Shown: positions 60,501 to 62,555, counted from the stretch's first letter. The stretch: 64,000 nt of DNA from Antedon mediterranea (GCF_964355755.1 NC_092676.1:14116288-14180287), one strand, 5' to 3'. Numbers and translations: made by a program. Notes: generated from the letters alone by a model not told the origin.

Positions 60501-62555
60501 TGTACCGTCCGTAACAAAATGTCCCGTCCGTAACAATATACTTGTGAAATATGATATTTTCATCAAAATATAAAATTGTCAAAAAATGTGTTCATAATAT
60601 AATGATATATAGTCCTCAGGAGGAGAAAATAAATGTAAAAAACACCTTAAACGGACGCGTACGCAACATTTATGAATTTGAAATGCATATGAAATAAATT
60701 TTTTTTTTAAATAAATACTTGATTATGTATTATTTAGACATATCTGTTGATAAAACAGTAATAAGATACATAGTTTATGAAATAAATTGGATTAAAAATG
60801 TCCCGTCCATAACGTCAAATGTGGTTTTTTCATATTTAATACCATACAATATCCCATAACCGGTCGAATCATAGACAGTAAACTATACCGCGCTATCAAG
60901 GTATTTAATTGATCTTTTGATCAGACTCAATCTTCTATTAGCTGCTATTCGCAACTTTAACAGAATGAGCTGAGAAATCTAGTTTCCGATCAAACAAAAT
61001 ACCAAGGTCCGATTCCACATTAACCTCTGCAATTTCAACTCGAGACGAACTTCCTCCTATATAATATTTAAACATATTATTCCCTCGACCACAGATATCA
61101 AATATCTACATTATGCTGAAGAGTATCTCTATCCAACCCACTCTTACTCTTACTACTCTATACATCTGAAGCACCTTATTTCCCAAGAGGATCTCTTATA
61201 TCAGTTTTTGAGGACTCCTTTAATAGAAGACACCTTAATATCAGTTCTAAAAAGGACTCCTAATCATTCTTGCGAGTACCCCTATCAGTTATAGAATGAA
61301 CCTATTAAAATCATTTTTAGTCGCGTGGAATAGTCAGTCACTCACTATGTCGGTCGGTCAGTCGGTCTGTCTGTCGGTCCGGTATCACTATGCGTTTTAT
61401 CGCTTTCTGACCTTATCTTGATATCAGTTTAATCTAGCTAAGTCAATTTTTCACAGTATATTCCTTATGGCCAGGAATCGATGTGGTTATGTTTTCACGG
61501 TGCGCAATAAAAAATAAAAAATTACGCGGTCTACGCACGATTTAACGAAATCACGTTTGTAATCATATCTTCACAACCATGAATCACAATTAAATAAAAT
61601 TTGGTGCTCATAAATTTCAGGGCATAAATCATCATATGGCAATACAATTGCGTGCGTAGCGCATGTAACGCATGCGTACGCGCGCTTAACATTTTCAAAA
61701 TTTATTTTCGATGAAATAAGAGTACGTTTCAGGCAATTTTAAGCGTTTACAAAACTGCCATGAGTGCGCAGATTTTTGCGCGCCCACTGCGCGTTAAATG
61801 TTATTGCGCACTCTTTTTGGCCGATTTCTGTTTTCTTGACTTACTTTTCAACTCGAAATTACGTTATACGAGCACGTCAAAAGTGACAGGCTACGCACGT
61901 GTAAATTAAAAAAATATAAATGTTTTTTTAAAAACATTTCAACATTTTTAAACATATTCAGTAATTTCGGTCAGAGACAAACATCCTATATTTATATTCG
62001 AGTGGCCATACGATGACGTCACAATGTCCGGTTAGCCATATTAATCATTGTATGATCCGATATCTACAACTCTATTTCCAGAATATGTAATAAAAATAAA
62101 CTTCACCATGTAGTTTAGAAACTATGACTGTTTAAAAAAATGCATAATTTTGACGAATTTTTGAACTTTTTCATCAAAAACGACAAAGTTATACAATCCT
62201 ATAATTCCAAACATTAGAGATACGCTGCGAACAAAATTCGTGGAAAGAAAGAAGAATATAGAAAAAAAAGATCGTGAAGTGCGGATAACCAATTATACCG
62301 GCCCCATACCCATATTTATAACTTAATTAGGCTTAGGTCAGAAGAAAACACAGCCATCTATTAGAATTAGGTAGAACAATTCATGATTGTAACTGTATGA
62401 TATTATTAACGTACCTGTAAAATTATATGTAAGGTATAGTGTTACATTTAACTGAGCCCAGTTAATGCAGGGCCAACAGTCTAATGATCTTGTGCAAGCA
62501 GAATTGTTGTATCCGCTGTATCGTTTTGCAACAGTATCAACACAATCCCATTCAC
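7354..62555 (-). CDS. Mosaic gene: kringle x2, PAN, discoidin x3, C-type lectin, EGF (18 exons seen, both ends outside)
   Basis: This is the gene-level entry; the exons follow separately. The 18 exons total 2,960 nt and join without a frame break: the first starts in phase 1 and the last ends in phase 0, leaving 986 whole codons. All borders between domains are phase 1, the pattern of shuffled extracellular modules. The domains bind protein, lipid or glycan surfaces in known families (plasminogen/HGF kringles and PAN, factor V/VIII discoidin, CTLD, calcium-binding EGF), so an extracellular recognition or adhesion role is inferred. No signal peptide, membrane segment, start or stop lies inside the window, so secreted versus membrane-bound is open. 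I do not recognise the full architecture as a named gene. Introns run from about 0.15 to 17.7 kb and are packed with transposons. Confidence 0.88.
7852..7974 (-). CDS. Exon: calcium-binding EGF-like domain
   Basis: 123 nt, phase 1 to 1, acceptor TTATTTTAG and donor GTACTG. With the split Asp it reads [20 protein letters not shown] then [10 protein letters not shown] and SEC. The D.NEC start and the C.N....Y.C stretch meet the calcium-binding and Asn-hydroxylation consensus; all six cysteines are present. Such exons are nearly always phase 1-1 in animals. Confidence 0.93.
7975..8895. other. Intron, AT-rich, no element recognised
   Basis: Intron between the EGF and lectin exons. It contains a short (TG)n run near 8580 and stretches of ATTATT; no coding similarity was seen. 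Confidence 0.6.
8896..9300 (-). CDS. Exon: C-type lectin-like domain
   Basis: 405 nt, phase 1 to 1, acceptor AATTTTCTAG and donor GTAGGA; one exon of 135 codons. Six cysteines (ICGG, GQC, DAC, SIC, YDC, TLC) fit a long-form [15 protein letters not shown] takes the place of the loop that holds EPN or QPD in sugar-binding lectins, and WITYDC replaces the WND..C calcium motif. No canonical calcium/sugar triad is visible, so carbohydrate binding is doubtful. The last G plus AT of the EGF exon gives the Asp that starts the EGF calcium motif. Confidence 0.85.
9301..10535. other. Intron sequence without recognised feature
   Basis: Part of the 2.2-kb intron between discoidin 3 and the lectin exon. 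A less AT-rich stretch at about 10140-10330 (GC-rich blocks, several CG) stands out but gives no recognisable protein on either strand. Confidence 0.5.
10536..10991 (+). mobile_element. Dispersed element with (GTTT)n near its start
   Basis: It begins GCCAAGGAGGTATATG, runs into a GTTTGTTTGTCTGTTTGTTT tract and then TTAGCAGGATTACTCAAAAA, and ends TATGCACTCTCAGAGTGGCT TTCTAGTT. From memory, this start and end pair is that of a short non-coding repeat seen in very many unrelated genomes; that recollection needs a database check. No target duplication was resolved. Confidence 0.5.
10992..11460. other. Intron sequence without recognised feature
   Basis: AT-rich intron leading up to the exon at 11461. 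No exon or repeat boundary was seen. Confidence 0.5.
11461..11608 (-). CDS. Exon: discoidin domain 3, part 3
   Basis: 148 nt, phase 0 to 1, acceptor TTTATTTCAG and donor GTAAAC. It encodes [38 protein letters not shown], the standard discoidin ending. It lies 5.3 kb from part 2; that intron holds a 688-bp tandem duplication, a hAT-like element and other repeats. Its last G joins AA of the lectin exon to give Glu. Confidence 0.92.
11609..12291. other. Intron sequence without recognised feature
   Basis: Start of the 5.3-kb intron within discoidin domain 3. It has a short (TG)n near 11830 and a weak match (TTTTCCATGTTTTTTGGAGA) to the end of the element near 51970. Confidence 0.45.
12292..13150 (+). 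repeat. Dispersed repeat 'R12', copy 1
   Basis: Shared with 52916-54850, where it is interrupted by an R46 copy. Common blocks include ACGTTTTCTGTCGGTTACCA, CAGTGTCTTAGATGATTAAT, TTATTCGAGGGATA, AGTGGTAAAAAAGAATAA and GACAGAGTGGGYCGTTTCGG. It has no coding capacity. Part of this copy is tandemly duplicated (12628-14000). Confidence 0.75.
12628..14000 (+). repeat. Tandem duplication, two 688-bp units
   Basis: Unit 1 is 12628-13315 and unit 2 begins at 13316; both start ACAATATTGTGTGTATTATA and the two are nearly identical over their length. The break at the junction (CCAATAA|TACAATATTG) cuts a second repeat (R22), which unit 2 continues into without interruption. Confidence 0.85.
13951..14539 (+). 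repeat. Dispersed repeat 'R22', copy 1
   Basis: Close match to 21983-22576, from AAGGC.AGGTGC through TCTATTGATCATACATTCCA and ATTATCCACCGTATATCCAC to GCCTGTACCTGAGCTT. No open frame. The right end is sharp in both copies. Confidence 0.8.
14551..14990. repeat. Hairpin-forming inverted repeat
   Basis: Left arm 14551-14686 and right arm 14889-14990 are inverted copies (shared core CCGAAGTTTTTCCATTGTGC and TCGCCTATGTCAGAAT; outer part TATGGAACAATA). The left arm has about 40 extra bases. The loop is about 200 bp. It looks like a small foldback element. Confidence 0.75.
15158..16405 (+). repeat. Short tandem array (~57-bp units) split by a hAT-like element
   Basis: Units of roughly 40-60 bp begin GTGAACTAC..TTTGTTTTAG at about 15158, 15214, 15271, 15310 and 15367. 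The last is cut at 15373 and continues after 16366 (GTGAAATACAATTTGTTTTA). Confidence 0.7.
15374..16366. mobile_element. hAT-like non-autonomous DNA transposon, 993 bp
   Basis: Ends CAGGGGTCCCAAG and CAAGTTGGGACCTCTG are inverted repeats of hAT type. Both sides carry GTGAAAT (15367-15373 and 16367-16373), a 7-bp match inside the 8-bp duplication expected for hAT. Inside the left end TACCGC recurs many times within 90 bp. No transposase frame is present. Confidence 0.75.
16406..16858. other. Intron sequence without recognised feature
   Basis: Intron of discoidin domain 3. No repeat or exon was identified; a discoidin part-3 exon was sought here and not found (it lies at 11461). Confidence 0.5.
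16859..16903. repeat. Perfect 22-bp hairpin next to a splice donor
   Basis: Arms 16859-16880 and 16882-16903 (core GGCCAACATTATTAAATAAT) are exact reverse complements around one central C. On the gene's strand the hairpin starts 8 nt after the last base of the exon ending at 16911. Confidence 0.9.
16911..17069 (-). CDS. Exon: discoidin domain 3, part 2
   Basis: 159 nt, phase 0 to 0 (53 codons), acceptor TTTAAAG (poor polypyrimidine tract) and donor GTAGGA. It reads [20 protein letters not shown], then [20 protein letters not shown] and DGAIK, matching vdl......vtgi.tQG....W....l.Y..d...W. The domain is recognisable though less conserved than copies 1 and 2. A perfect 22-bp hairpin lies 8 nt past its donor. 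Confidence 0.82.
17209..17345 (+). mobile_element. tRNA-derived SINE, partial copy
   Basis: Contains GGTTATGACATCTGCATATC, a B-box-like GGTCCGAGTCTCG and the 3' body CAGATTTCCTCATCTTATCG TTTCAAATTAATTAAT shared with 17521 and 38552. The A-box half is degraded. Confidence 0.6.
17521..17700 (+). mobile_element. tRNA-derived SINE
   Basis: The head AAAGAGTCGCTATCCAATCG is followed by a tRNA-like part: A box TGGTCTAATGGTTAGGACA and B box GGGTTTGAATTTC, then CAGATTTCCTCAT.TTATCGT. Acceptor-stem pairing is broken, so this is not a working tRNA. It lies just downstream of the exon ending at 17787. Confidence 0.7.
17787..17974 (-). CDS. Exon: discoidin domain 3, part 1
   Basis: 188 nt, phase 1 to 0, acceptor GATTTAG and donor GTTTGT. 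It encodes [20 protein letters not shown], then [10 protein letters not shown] and NQWLQ. It is about 7-9 codons longer than the matching exons of domains 1 and 2, with the extra residues between the aRL and W motifs. Confidence 0.92.
18192..18336 (-). CDS. Exon: discoidin domain 2, part 3
   Basis: 145 nt, phase 0 to 1, acceptor ATATCTAG and donor GTAAGA. It encodes [16 protein letters not shown], then [11 protein letters not shown] and KLELIGC, the F.GNtD...k.n.l.p...a..IRi.P..W....lklEliGC end of the domain. Length and phases equal the part-3 exon of domain 1. Confidence 0.93.
18499..18660 (-). CDS. Exon: discoidin domain 2, part 2
   Basis: 162 nt, phase 0 to 0 (54 codons), acceptor TCTATTTTAG and donor GTGAGG. 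It reads [20 protein letters not shown], then [18 protein letters not shown] and [11 protein letters not shown]. This is the highly typical idLG....it.i.tQG...W vT.y.i.Y..d...W.....g..k core, followed in frame by the exon at 18336. Confidence 0.93.
19117..19283 (-). CDS. Exon: discoidin domain 2, part 1
   Basis: 167 nt, phase 1 to 0, acceptor ATATATAAG and donor GTTTAT. It encodes [20 protein letters not shown], then [22 protein letters not shown]. It is homologous to the part-1 exons at 23656 and 17974. The intron directly upstream begins with a long TA/TAA microsatellite that abuts the acceptor, so the polypyrimidine tract is replaced by alternating TA. Confidence 0.88.
19285..19372. repeat. 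TA/TAA microsatellite
   Basis: Alternating TA and TAA runs that directly abut the acceptor of the exon starting at 19283 (minus strand). Confidence 0.85.
19479..19623 (-). CDS. Exon: discoidin domain 1, part 3
   Basis: 145 nt, phase 0 to 1, acceptor CTTCTAG and donor GTAGGT. It reads [40 protein letters not shown]: the F.aN.......pp..a..IRi.P..W....lR.E.lGC ending of the fold. The closing GC pairs with the opening cysteine at 23650. An inner pair (NC and ANC) appears only in this copy. An open frame on the plus strand here is an antisense shadow. Confidence 0.92.
20049..20219 (-). CDS. Exon: discoidin domain 1, part 2
   Basis: 171 nt, phase 0 to 0 (57 codons), acceptor TTACGGTTAG and donor GTATAC. 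It encodes the middle strands of the beta barrel: [30 protein letters not shown], ending in YVDLKDQ. The itGv.iQG...W....si.YS.nG..W pattern is typical of F5/8 type C domains. Confidence 0.92.
20520..20710 (+). repeat. Conserved dispersed repeat (SINE/LINE-tail type)
   Basis: Contains GATTTCCAGGCGATGCGTTC, TTGTCCTTCGGATGAGGCCT and GTGTACATAGTGGACGTCAA. From memory these strings belong to a repeat common in marine invertebrates; not verified here. No other copy was seen in the window. Confidence 0.4.
20711..21982. other. Intron sequence without recognised feature
   Basis: Part of the 3.3-kb intron between parts 1 and 2 of discoidin domain 1. A small hairpin (GGGAAGAGTAA..TTACTCTCCC near 20975) is the only structure noted. 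Confidence 0.5.
21983..22576 (+). repeat. Dispersed repeat 'R22', copy 2
   Basis: Direct-orientation homologue of 13951-14539 with small indels (a 30-bp stretch near 22105 differs). Ends at the same GAGCTT. Confidence 0.8.
22941..23403. mobile_element. MITE with ~18-bp inverted ends
   Basis: Left end TTAAAGATGTATTGTCCC and right end GGAACAATACATCTCTAA are near-perfect inverted repeats about 460 bp apart. No coding frame. A related end (GGGGACAATACATCTTAAA) occurs at about 51990. Confidence 0.65.
23496..23656 (-). CDS. Exon: discoidin (F5/8 type C) domain 1, part 1
   Basis: 161 nt, phase 1 to 0, acceptor TTATTAAG and donor GTAAGA. It encodes [20 protein letters not shown], then ENARLND and GHWLQ: the opening cysteine, the pLGve.g.i.dsqlsaSS motif and the aRLn...W motif of discoidin domains. 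Exactly the same exon form recurs at 19283 and 17974. Confidence 0.92.
23657..24240. other. Intron sequence without recognised feature
   Basis: AT-rich intron upstream of discoidin domain 1; nothing recognised. Confidence 0.5.
24241..25170 (+). mobile_element. LINE 5' relic: possible ORF1 pieces plus endonuclease start
   Basis: At 24887-24945 the frame [19 protein letters not shown], followed by a stop where T of QETH should be and then HL, is the start of an L1/Tx1-like endonuclease. The two short frames upstream (24244-24468, Q/N-rich with NQNQNQNQ, and 24533-24766, lysine-rich) could be ORF1 remnants; I see no ORF1 domain. The rest of the element is absent, cut off at the TTAA element at 25175. 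Confidence 0.5.
26000..27640. repeat. Degenerate tandem array inside the TTAA element
   Basis: Irregular units carry GACCTTGTRAA.RGGTCATTTG and a CTGTTTCTATGC.TAACTAAG block (near 26030, 26200, 26325, 26680, 26815, 26875, 27485, 27610). A nested MITE splits the array at 26908. Confidence 0.6.
26908..27421. mobile_element. CAG...CTG MITE in a TA site, 514 bp
   Basis: Flanked by TA on both sides (26906-26907 and 27422-27423). Left CAGTTGAACCTTCCGTAAGT and right AAGGAAGGTGGCCGCTG; GGCCACC/GGTGGCC blocks recur inside. The TA target and CAG ends fit a pogo/Tc1-mariner-type MITE. No coding frame. Confidence 0.65.
27840..28170 (+). repeat. G-rich, strand-asymmetric stretch
   Basis: Dense runs of 3-12 G on the plus strand (near 27855, 27959, 27985, 28128) in otherwise AT-rich DNA, able in principle to form G-quadruplexes. 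Located inside the TTAA element. Confidence 0.7.
29493..30250. mobile_element. TA-flanked MITE nested in the Harbinger-like element, 758 bp
   Basis: Inverted ends CGTATATTTCGGTGTATAA and TTATACACCGAAATATACG, flanked by TA on both sides (29491-29492, 30251-30252). The motif GGTGCG.CTTATACACCGA recurs just inside each end. Tc1/mariner-type target; family not identified. Confidence 0.75.
30478..30503. repeat. Poly-A run
   Basis: About 25 nearly uninterrupted A residues within the right part of the Harbinger-like element. Confidence 0.9.
30943..30981 (-). CDS. Exon: 13-codon linker between PAN and discoidin 1
   Basis: 39 nt with a TTATTACAG acceptor and a GTATAA donor. In phase 1 it reads [12 protein letters not shown], with a split Ile codon at the PAN side (A + TA) and a split Asp codon at the discoidin side (G + AT). 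The fit to both neighbours' phases supports it; its small size and lack of a known domain weaken it. Removing it would also keep frame, so it could be a skipped exon. A truncated Penelope element begins only about 20-40 nt past its donor. Confidence 0.55.
30982..32074. other. Intron sequence without recognised feature
   Basis: Intron between the PAN exon and the linker exon. Base composition is less AT-rich at 31140-31680; no exon, repeat partner or protein similarity was found. Confidence 0.5.
32075..32353 (-). CDS. Exon: PAN/apple domain
   Basis: 279 nt, phase 1 to 1, acceptor AATTATAG and donor GTAAGT. It encodes about 93 residues with the PAN signature: [11 protein letters not shown], then FVCRSFEY, then KKCILSNES, that is the eeCa..C......C.sf.y.....C.ls spacing with two likely disulfides. 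PAN domains pair with kringles in plasminogen and HGF, where they mediate protein or carbohydrate contacts. The first codon completes the last cysteine of kringle 2. A single exon for the whole domain fits the family. Confidence 0.88.
32440..33303 (-). mobile_element. LINE relic: endonuclease and linker
   Basis: Minus strand: [26 protein letters not shown] (33260-33130) are endonuclease motifs; further on [11 protein letters not shown] (about 32820) and PPWFDRELV (about 32530) continue into the post-endonuclease linker. The RT is missing. It lies in the intron between kringle 2 and PAN, ending about 90 nt from the PAN acceptor. Confidence 0.75.
33304..34534. other. Intron; possible retroelement tails only
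   Basis: A stretch at 34285-34385 (GTTGTCCAAAAGCTATAATG on the minus strand with CTGATGAAGGGC) resembles the non-coding ends of Penelope-like elements, from memory. The GGTTAATATT...GGGTATCAGTGGCC region near 34190-34250 resembles LINE tails. Neither is certain. Confidence 0.3.
34535..34639 (-). CDS. Exon: kringle 2, second half
   Basis: 105 nt, phase 1 to 1, acceptor TTATAATAG and donor GTAAGT. It reads [19 protein letters not shown], then DYC and IDK. The sixth kringle cysteine is not complete here: the exon ends with T, and the next exon (32353) starts with GT, giving TGT = Cys on splicing. This both completes the kringle and shows that this exon splices directly to the PAN exon. Confidence 0.9.
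34640..36200. other. Intron within kringle 2; one unexplained open frame
   Basis: Mostly AT-rich and unrecognised. 35663-35882 (minus) is open for about 73 codons and ends at a good GTAAGT donor, but an exon here would split kringle 2 (see findings). Confidence 0.45.
36204..37547. repeat. 1.3-kb imperfect inverted repeat (foldback)
   Basis: Left arm about 36204-36600 and right arm about 37090-37547 match in reverse: GCAATAATGTGTACTGATGA, AAGAAGTCTTCTACACATTT, CCTAAGTAATCCTTGGTCCG, ACTGTATATTTATATTATTT. The right arm has an extra ~110 bp at 37387-37497. The central ~480 bp is unpaired. No coding frame. Confidence 0.85.
37655..37700. repeat. TA microsatellite
   Basis: Alternating TATA/ATAT run, interrupted by a few AA steps. 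Confidence 0.85.
37850..38400 (+). repeat. Degenerate tandem array (~120-160-bp units)
   Basis: Units contain CGGGCATTT/CCGGTCATTT, ATGAAATGTTTCATTA, AGTAAATAGAAATGTTTATG TTCTGAACATTTTGA and GAGATATGG; about four diverged copies. The TTTCATTAGAGTAAAT motif links it to the repeats at 2645 and 63055. Confidence 0.65.
38552..38716 (+). mobile_element. tRNA-derived SINE
   Basis: Same family as 17521: head AAAGAGTCGCTATCCAATCG, tRNA-like CAGTGGTCAATGGTTAGGAC with B box GGTTCGAGTCTCG, body CAGATTTCCTCATCTTATCG and an ATTAATTAATTAAA tail. Best B box of the three copies. Confidence 0.75.
39061..41420 (-). mobile_element. LINE relic: endonuclease to C-terminus
   Basis: Minus strand, in order: endonuclease [11 protein letters not shown] (about 41370) and STIDYLLYS (about 41180); linker and RT start ([15 protein letters not shown], 40360); block [14 protein letters not shown] (40188); [19 protein letters not shown] (40060-40000); FWADDVVLV (39935); [13 protein letters not shown] (39770); and a C-terminal [15 protein letters not shown] (39480). 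Frameshifts and stops are frequent. The copy covers most of an ORF2. Confidence 0.8.
41421..42136. other. Intron sequence without recognised feature
   Basis: Between the LINE relic and kringle 2; no match to other parts of the window was seen. Confidence 0.5.
42137..42172. repeat. 17-bp perfect hairpin near a kringle splice donor
   Basis: Arms AATGTTGCGAACAAATT and AATTTGTTCGCAACATT around AA. It lies 58 nt past the donor of the exon ending at 42230 on the gene's strand. Confidence 0.85.
42230..42358 (-). CDS. Exon: kringle 2, first half
   Basis: 129 nt, phase 1 to 1, acceptor ATTTTCCAG and donor GTAAGT. It encodes [20 protein letters not shown] followed by GHRCFSW, a standard kringle start (C..GnG..Yrg..s.T.sG..C..W). 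It ends in SVSFDN; its last base G plus AT of the exon at 34639 makes Asp. Unlike kringle 1 it has no extra cysteines. A 17-bp inverted repeat lies just past its donor (42137-42172). Confidence 0.9.
42359..43266. other. Intron sequence without recognised feature
   Basis: AT-rich intron between the two kringles; nothing recognised up to the foldback element at 43277. Confidence 0.5.
43277..44334. mobile_element. Foldback/MULE-like element with 10-bp target duplication
   Basis: 1,058 bp. Terminal inverted repeats of about 67 bp are almost identical (GGGTGTCACGAAACCTAAGA at each end, with three differences across the arm). CTCTTTTCCC is exactly duplicated at 43267-43276 and 44335-44344. Inner blocks are also inverted (CTTTCGCACCTGCCTTGTAT and TTTCTATGGAACG...AGCAA on the left, reversed near 43795 and 44000). 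The right half has about 230 bp more between these blocks. 9-10-bp duplications and long nested arms are typical of Mutator-like and foldback elements. No transposase. Confidence 0.85.
44588..44707 (-). CDS. Exon: kringle 1, second half
   Basis: 120 nt, phase 1 to 1, acceptor TTTACAG and donor GTAAGA. It reads [10 protein letters not shown], then [11 protein letters not shown] and IDPC, the canonical C-terminal half of a kringle (NYCRNPD..PWCY...YC.I..C). It is separated from the first half by a 17.7-kb intron made mainly of transposon sequence. A LINE relic reaches to roughly 50 nt or a little more upstream of its acceptor. Its final G plus TA of the next exon gives Val. Confidence 0.88.
44760..46310 (-). 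mobile_element. L1/Tx1-like LINE relic, C-terminal third
   Basis: Minus strand from 46310: [35 protein letters not shown] are C-terminal motifs of L1/Tx1-type ORF2. The zinc-knuckle-like [18 protein letters not shown] follows at about 45300. A short hairpin-type element (45699-45806) interrupts it and a frameshift occurs near 45450. It begins exactly where repeat R46 (46310) starts and reaches close to the kringle exon at 44707. Confidence 0.8.
45699..45806 (-). mobile_element. Hairpin/tetranucleotide element, short copy (H1)
   Basis: Reverse orientation: TTTTTAGTCGCGTGGACGCG AC hairpin end, TATAGTTTACTATG, then a TCGG/TCTG tetranucleotide run, then GGTATCACTATGCGTTTTAG and CACGCGAC. Only about 108 bp, lacking the family's interior. 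Inserted in the LINE relic. Confidence 0.75.
46311..47476 (+). repeat. Dispersed repeat 'R46', copy a
   Basis: About 1.2 kb from TATATATAAATTTACG to GTATTCGAGAACCATCT. Same-orientation copy at 53273-54269, reverse copy at 3640/7150. Includes CGATTTGCCCCAAATAGGGG, a 6-bp-arm palindromic block. No coding frame; origin unknown. Confidence 0.75.
47590..48701 (+). mobile_element. LINE relic: endonuclease domain
   Basis: Plus strand: [20 protein letters not shown] (47820), TTETWLNES (47910), IYRPPDPK (48130), LGDFNIDY (48225), [11 protein letters not shown] (48350), SHHSLVY (48420), then [12 protein letters not shown] (48670). It is interrupted by stops and a frameshift, and an (AAT)n microsatellite (48528-48568) sits in frame in the linker. 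It ends abruptly at 48701 where element H2 begins. Confidence 0.8.
48528..48568 (+). repeat. (AAT)n microsatellite inside the LINE frame
   Basis: About 13 AAT repeats that keep the surrounding LINE reading frame open as a run of Asn. Confidence 0.9.
48702..49218 (+). mobile_element. Hairpin/tetranucleotide element (H2), with 53-bp direct terminal repeats
   Basis: The interior runs AAAATAAATTTTGAAAATTT, TGCGTTACATGCGCTACGCA, TATTGCGCACCGTGAAAACA, GATACCGGACCGACAGACAG, then a GACA/GACC tetranucleotide run and the 3' module ACATAGTGAACTATAGAGTC GCTTCCACGCGACTAAAA. That 3' module plus TAAGAATAGCCCAT also stands, identical, at the left edge (48702-48754 and 49166-49218). The interior matches H4 and H5 in reverse. 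CpG is unusually well kept. Confidence 0.8.
49219..49842. other. AT-rich intron sequence
   Basis: No element recognised before the LINE 3' relic. Confidence 0.5.
49843..50225 (-). mobile_element. LINE relic: extreme C-terminus, 5'-truncated
   Basis: Minus strand: [25 protein letters not shown] (from 50220), then [20 protein letters not shown] and FKSKLKNKL (to 49850). These are the YCniIWas...LQkra and GP.lWN.l....Fk..lk..l motifs that end CR1/Jockey-type ORF2. A 76-bp satellite begins right beside its truncated end. Confidence 0.7.
50237..50640 (+). repeat. 76-bp satellite, five full units plus a partial
   Basis: Units start (GGGTTTRGTGTTACTGCTAT) at 50237, 50313, 50389, 50465, 50541 and 50617, exactly 76 bp apart, nearly identical. 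The sixth breaks at about 50640 and passes into degenerate copies up to about 50780. Confidence 0.95.
50785..51860 (+). repeat. ~335-360-bp tandem array rich in ATGGCCGCCAT motifs
   Basis: Three diverged units with AGACATCACTGAATCCAAAA at 50811, 51173 and 51507 (periods 362 and 334). Each unit contains several short inverted motifs of the form AAAATGGC.GCCATTTT. The third is the most degraded. Confidence 0.85.
51861..52915. other. Intron sequence, mostly unrecognised
   Basis: A MITE-like end (TTTTTGGGGACAATACATCT TAAA near 51985) recalls the element at 22941. A weak LINE-tail-like stretch (RNALKSHL near 52200) is too short to call. Confidence 0.4.
52916..54850 (+). repeat. Dispersed repeat 'R12', copy 2, interrupted by R46
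   Basis: Matches 12292-13150; the match breaks at ACATTTATAATC (53272) and resumes at AAGTGGTAAAAAAGAATAAC (54299). A 51-bp local tandem duplication (GTGTAAAACTAAACCTAGGG with flanks) lies at about 53034-53110. Confidence 0.8.
53273..54269 (+). repeat. Dispersed repeat 'R46', copy b, nested in R12
   Basis: Same orientation and ends as copy a at 46311-47476, about 1.0 kb. Its edges are fixed by comparison with the uninterrupted R12 copy at 12,530. About 29 bp between its right end and resumed R12 sequence are unexplained. Confidence 0.8.
54851..55278. other. AT-rich intron sequence
   Basis: Nothing recognised. Confidence 0.5.
55279..55539 (+). mobile_element. Possible reverse-transcriptase relic
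   Basis: A frame of 86 codons with [20 protein letters not shown] followed by [14 protein letters not shown]. This resembles the RT start of LINEs (l...We.g..p.dlrda.iv... ......iSl.s...ki). Short and unsupported by flanking motifs. Confidence 0.35.
55686..56155. mobile_element. Inverted-repeat element carrying a 16-bp minisatellite
   Basis: Ends TAAACCGTCTCGGCCAAAGT and ACTTTGCCGAGACGGTTTA are inverted repeats about 470 bp apart. Inside the right end lie eight 16-bp units (GGCCGAGTTGACTTGA consensus) at 56016-56143. No coding frame other than translation of the minisatellite. Confidence 0.7.
56016..56143 (+). repeat. 16-bp minisatellite, eight units
   Basis: Units begin at 56016, 56032, 56048, 56064, 56080, 56096, 56112 and 56128, strictly 16 bp apart, consensus GGCCGAGTTGACTTGA; the last three are more diverged. 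Confidence 0.95.
56156..56650. other. AT-rich intron sequence
   Basis: T-rich stretch; nothing recognised. Confidence 0.5.
56651..57360 (+). mobile_element. Hairpin/tetranucleotide element (H3), 3' module present twice
   Basis: The module ATACCGGACCGACAGACAGA ... GAACTATAGAGTCGCGTCCA CGCGACTAAAAA occurs at 56653-56731 and again at 57293-57360. Between is a CpG-rich interior (GCGCGCGTAAAAATTTGCGC, GCGCGTGCGCGCGTAAC) different from H2, H4 and H5. The GTCGCGT/ACGCGAC hairpin has a 2-nt loop. Confidence 0.8.
57362..57854 (+). mobile_element. L1/Tx1-like LINE relic, C-terminal end
   Basis: Plus strand: [20 protein letters not shown], a CCHC-like block (C..C...H..F.C around 57560-57605, with a one-base frame change), then [10 protein letters not shown] and ends [16 protein letters not shown] with a stop at 57852. 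The layout matches the C-terminus of the LINE at 44760-46310. It begins exactly where H3 ends. Confidence 0.75.
57855..58310. other. AT-rich intron sequence
   Basis: LINE 3' tail-like A/T-rich sequence (AATAAAGATTGAATGAATAAAG near 58105), then unrecognised. Confidence 0.45.
58410..58811. other. AT-rich intron sequence
   Basis: Nothing recognised. Confidence 0.5.
58812..59395 (-). mobile_element. Hairpin/tetranucleotide element (H4)
   Basis: Reverse orientation: TTTTTAGTCGCGTGCAACGC GACTCTACAGCTCAGTATG, TCGG/TTGG run, GTAAACACTAA, then interior GACCTTATCTTGATATCAGT, CAGGAATCGATGTGGTTATG, CACGGTGCGCAATAAC. A second TCGG run followed by GGTAAACACTAATGAGCACG CGACT closes it at 59395. The interior aligns with H5 and, reversed, H2. 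Confidence 0.75.
59396..59929. other. AT-rich intron sequence
   Basis: Nothing recognised. Confidence 0.5.
59930..60850 (+). repeat. Degenerate tandem array (~290-360-bp units)
   Basis: ATGTCCCGTCC.TAAC recurs near 60150, 60500, 60520 and 60795, together with TTGTGAAATATGATATTTTC A, ATAGTTTATGAAATAAAT and TTTGAAATG..TATGAAAT blocks, in about three diverged units. Confidence 0.65.
60870..61080 (-). mobile_element. LINE relic: RT thumb fragment
   Basis: Minus strand: [19 protein letters not shown] and [10 protein letters not shown] appear in neighbouring frames. This is the e.DLGv..d..L.fs.H.......an..l..Ikr...yl pattern that follows the FADD block in CR1/I-type LINEs. Confidence 0.6.
61314..61975 (-). 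mobile_element. Hairpin/tetranucleotide element (H5)
   Basis: Reverse orientation: TTTTTAGTCGCGTGGAATAG (hairpin damaged), CACTATGTCGGTCGGTCAGT, GGTCCGGTATCACTATGCGT, then GATATCAGTTTAATCTAGCT, CAGGAATCGATGTGGTTATG, ATGCGTACGCGCGC, GCGCGCCCACTGCGCG, to GACAGGCTACGCACGTG. The longest interior of the family here. A fragment of the H3-type interior (GCATAATTTTGACGAATTTT) follows at 62140. Confidence 0.8.
61976..62414. other. Intron sequence after kringle 1 first exon
   Basis: Contains the H3-like fragment at 62140-62185; otherwise unrecognised. Confidence 0.5.
62415..62555 (-). CDS. Exon: kringle 1, first half
   Basis: 141 nt, phase 1 to phase 1, with a TTTACAG acceptor and a GTACGT donor. It encodes the N-terminal half of a kringle: WDC near the start, [10 protein letters not shown], then DCWPCINW, which matches the kringle pattern C..rYsG...T..G..C..W. 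It carries two cysteines beyond the usual one or two of this half (SAC and WPC). Its last base G joins AG of the exon at 44707 to give Glu, leading straight to the NYC motif of the second half. It is the most upstream exon found; the gene continues beyond the right edge. Confidence 0.8.
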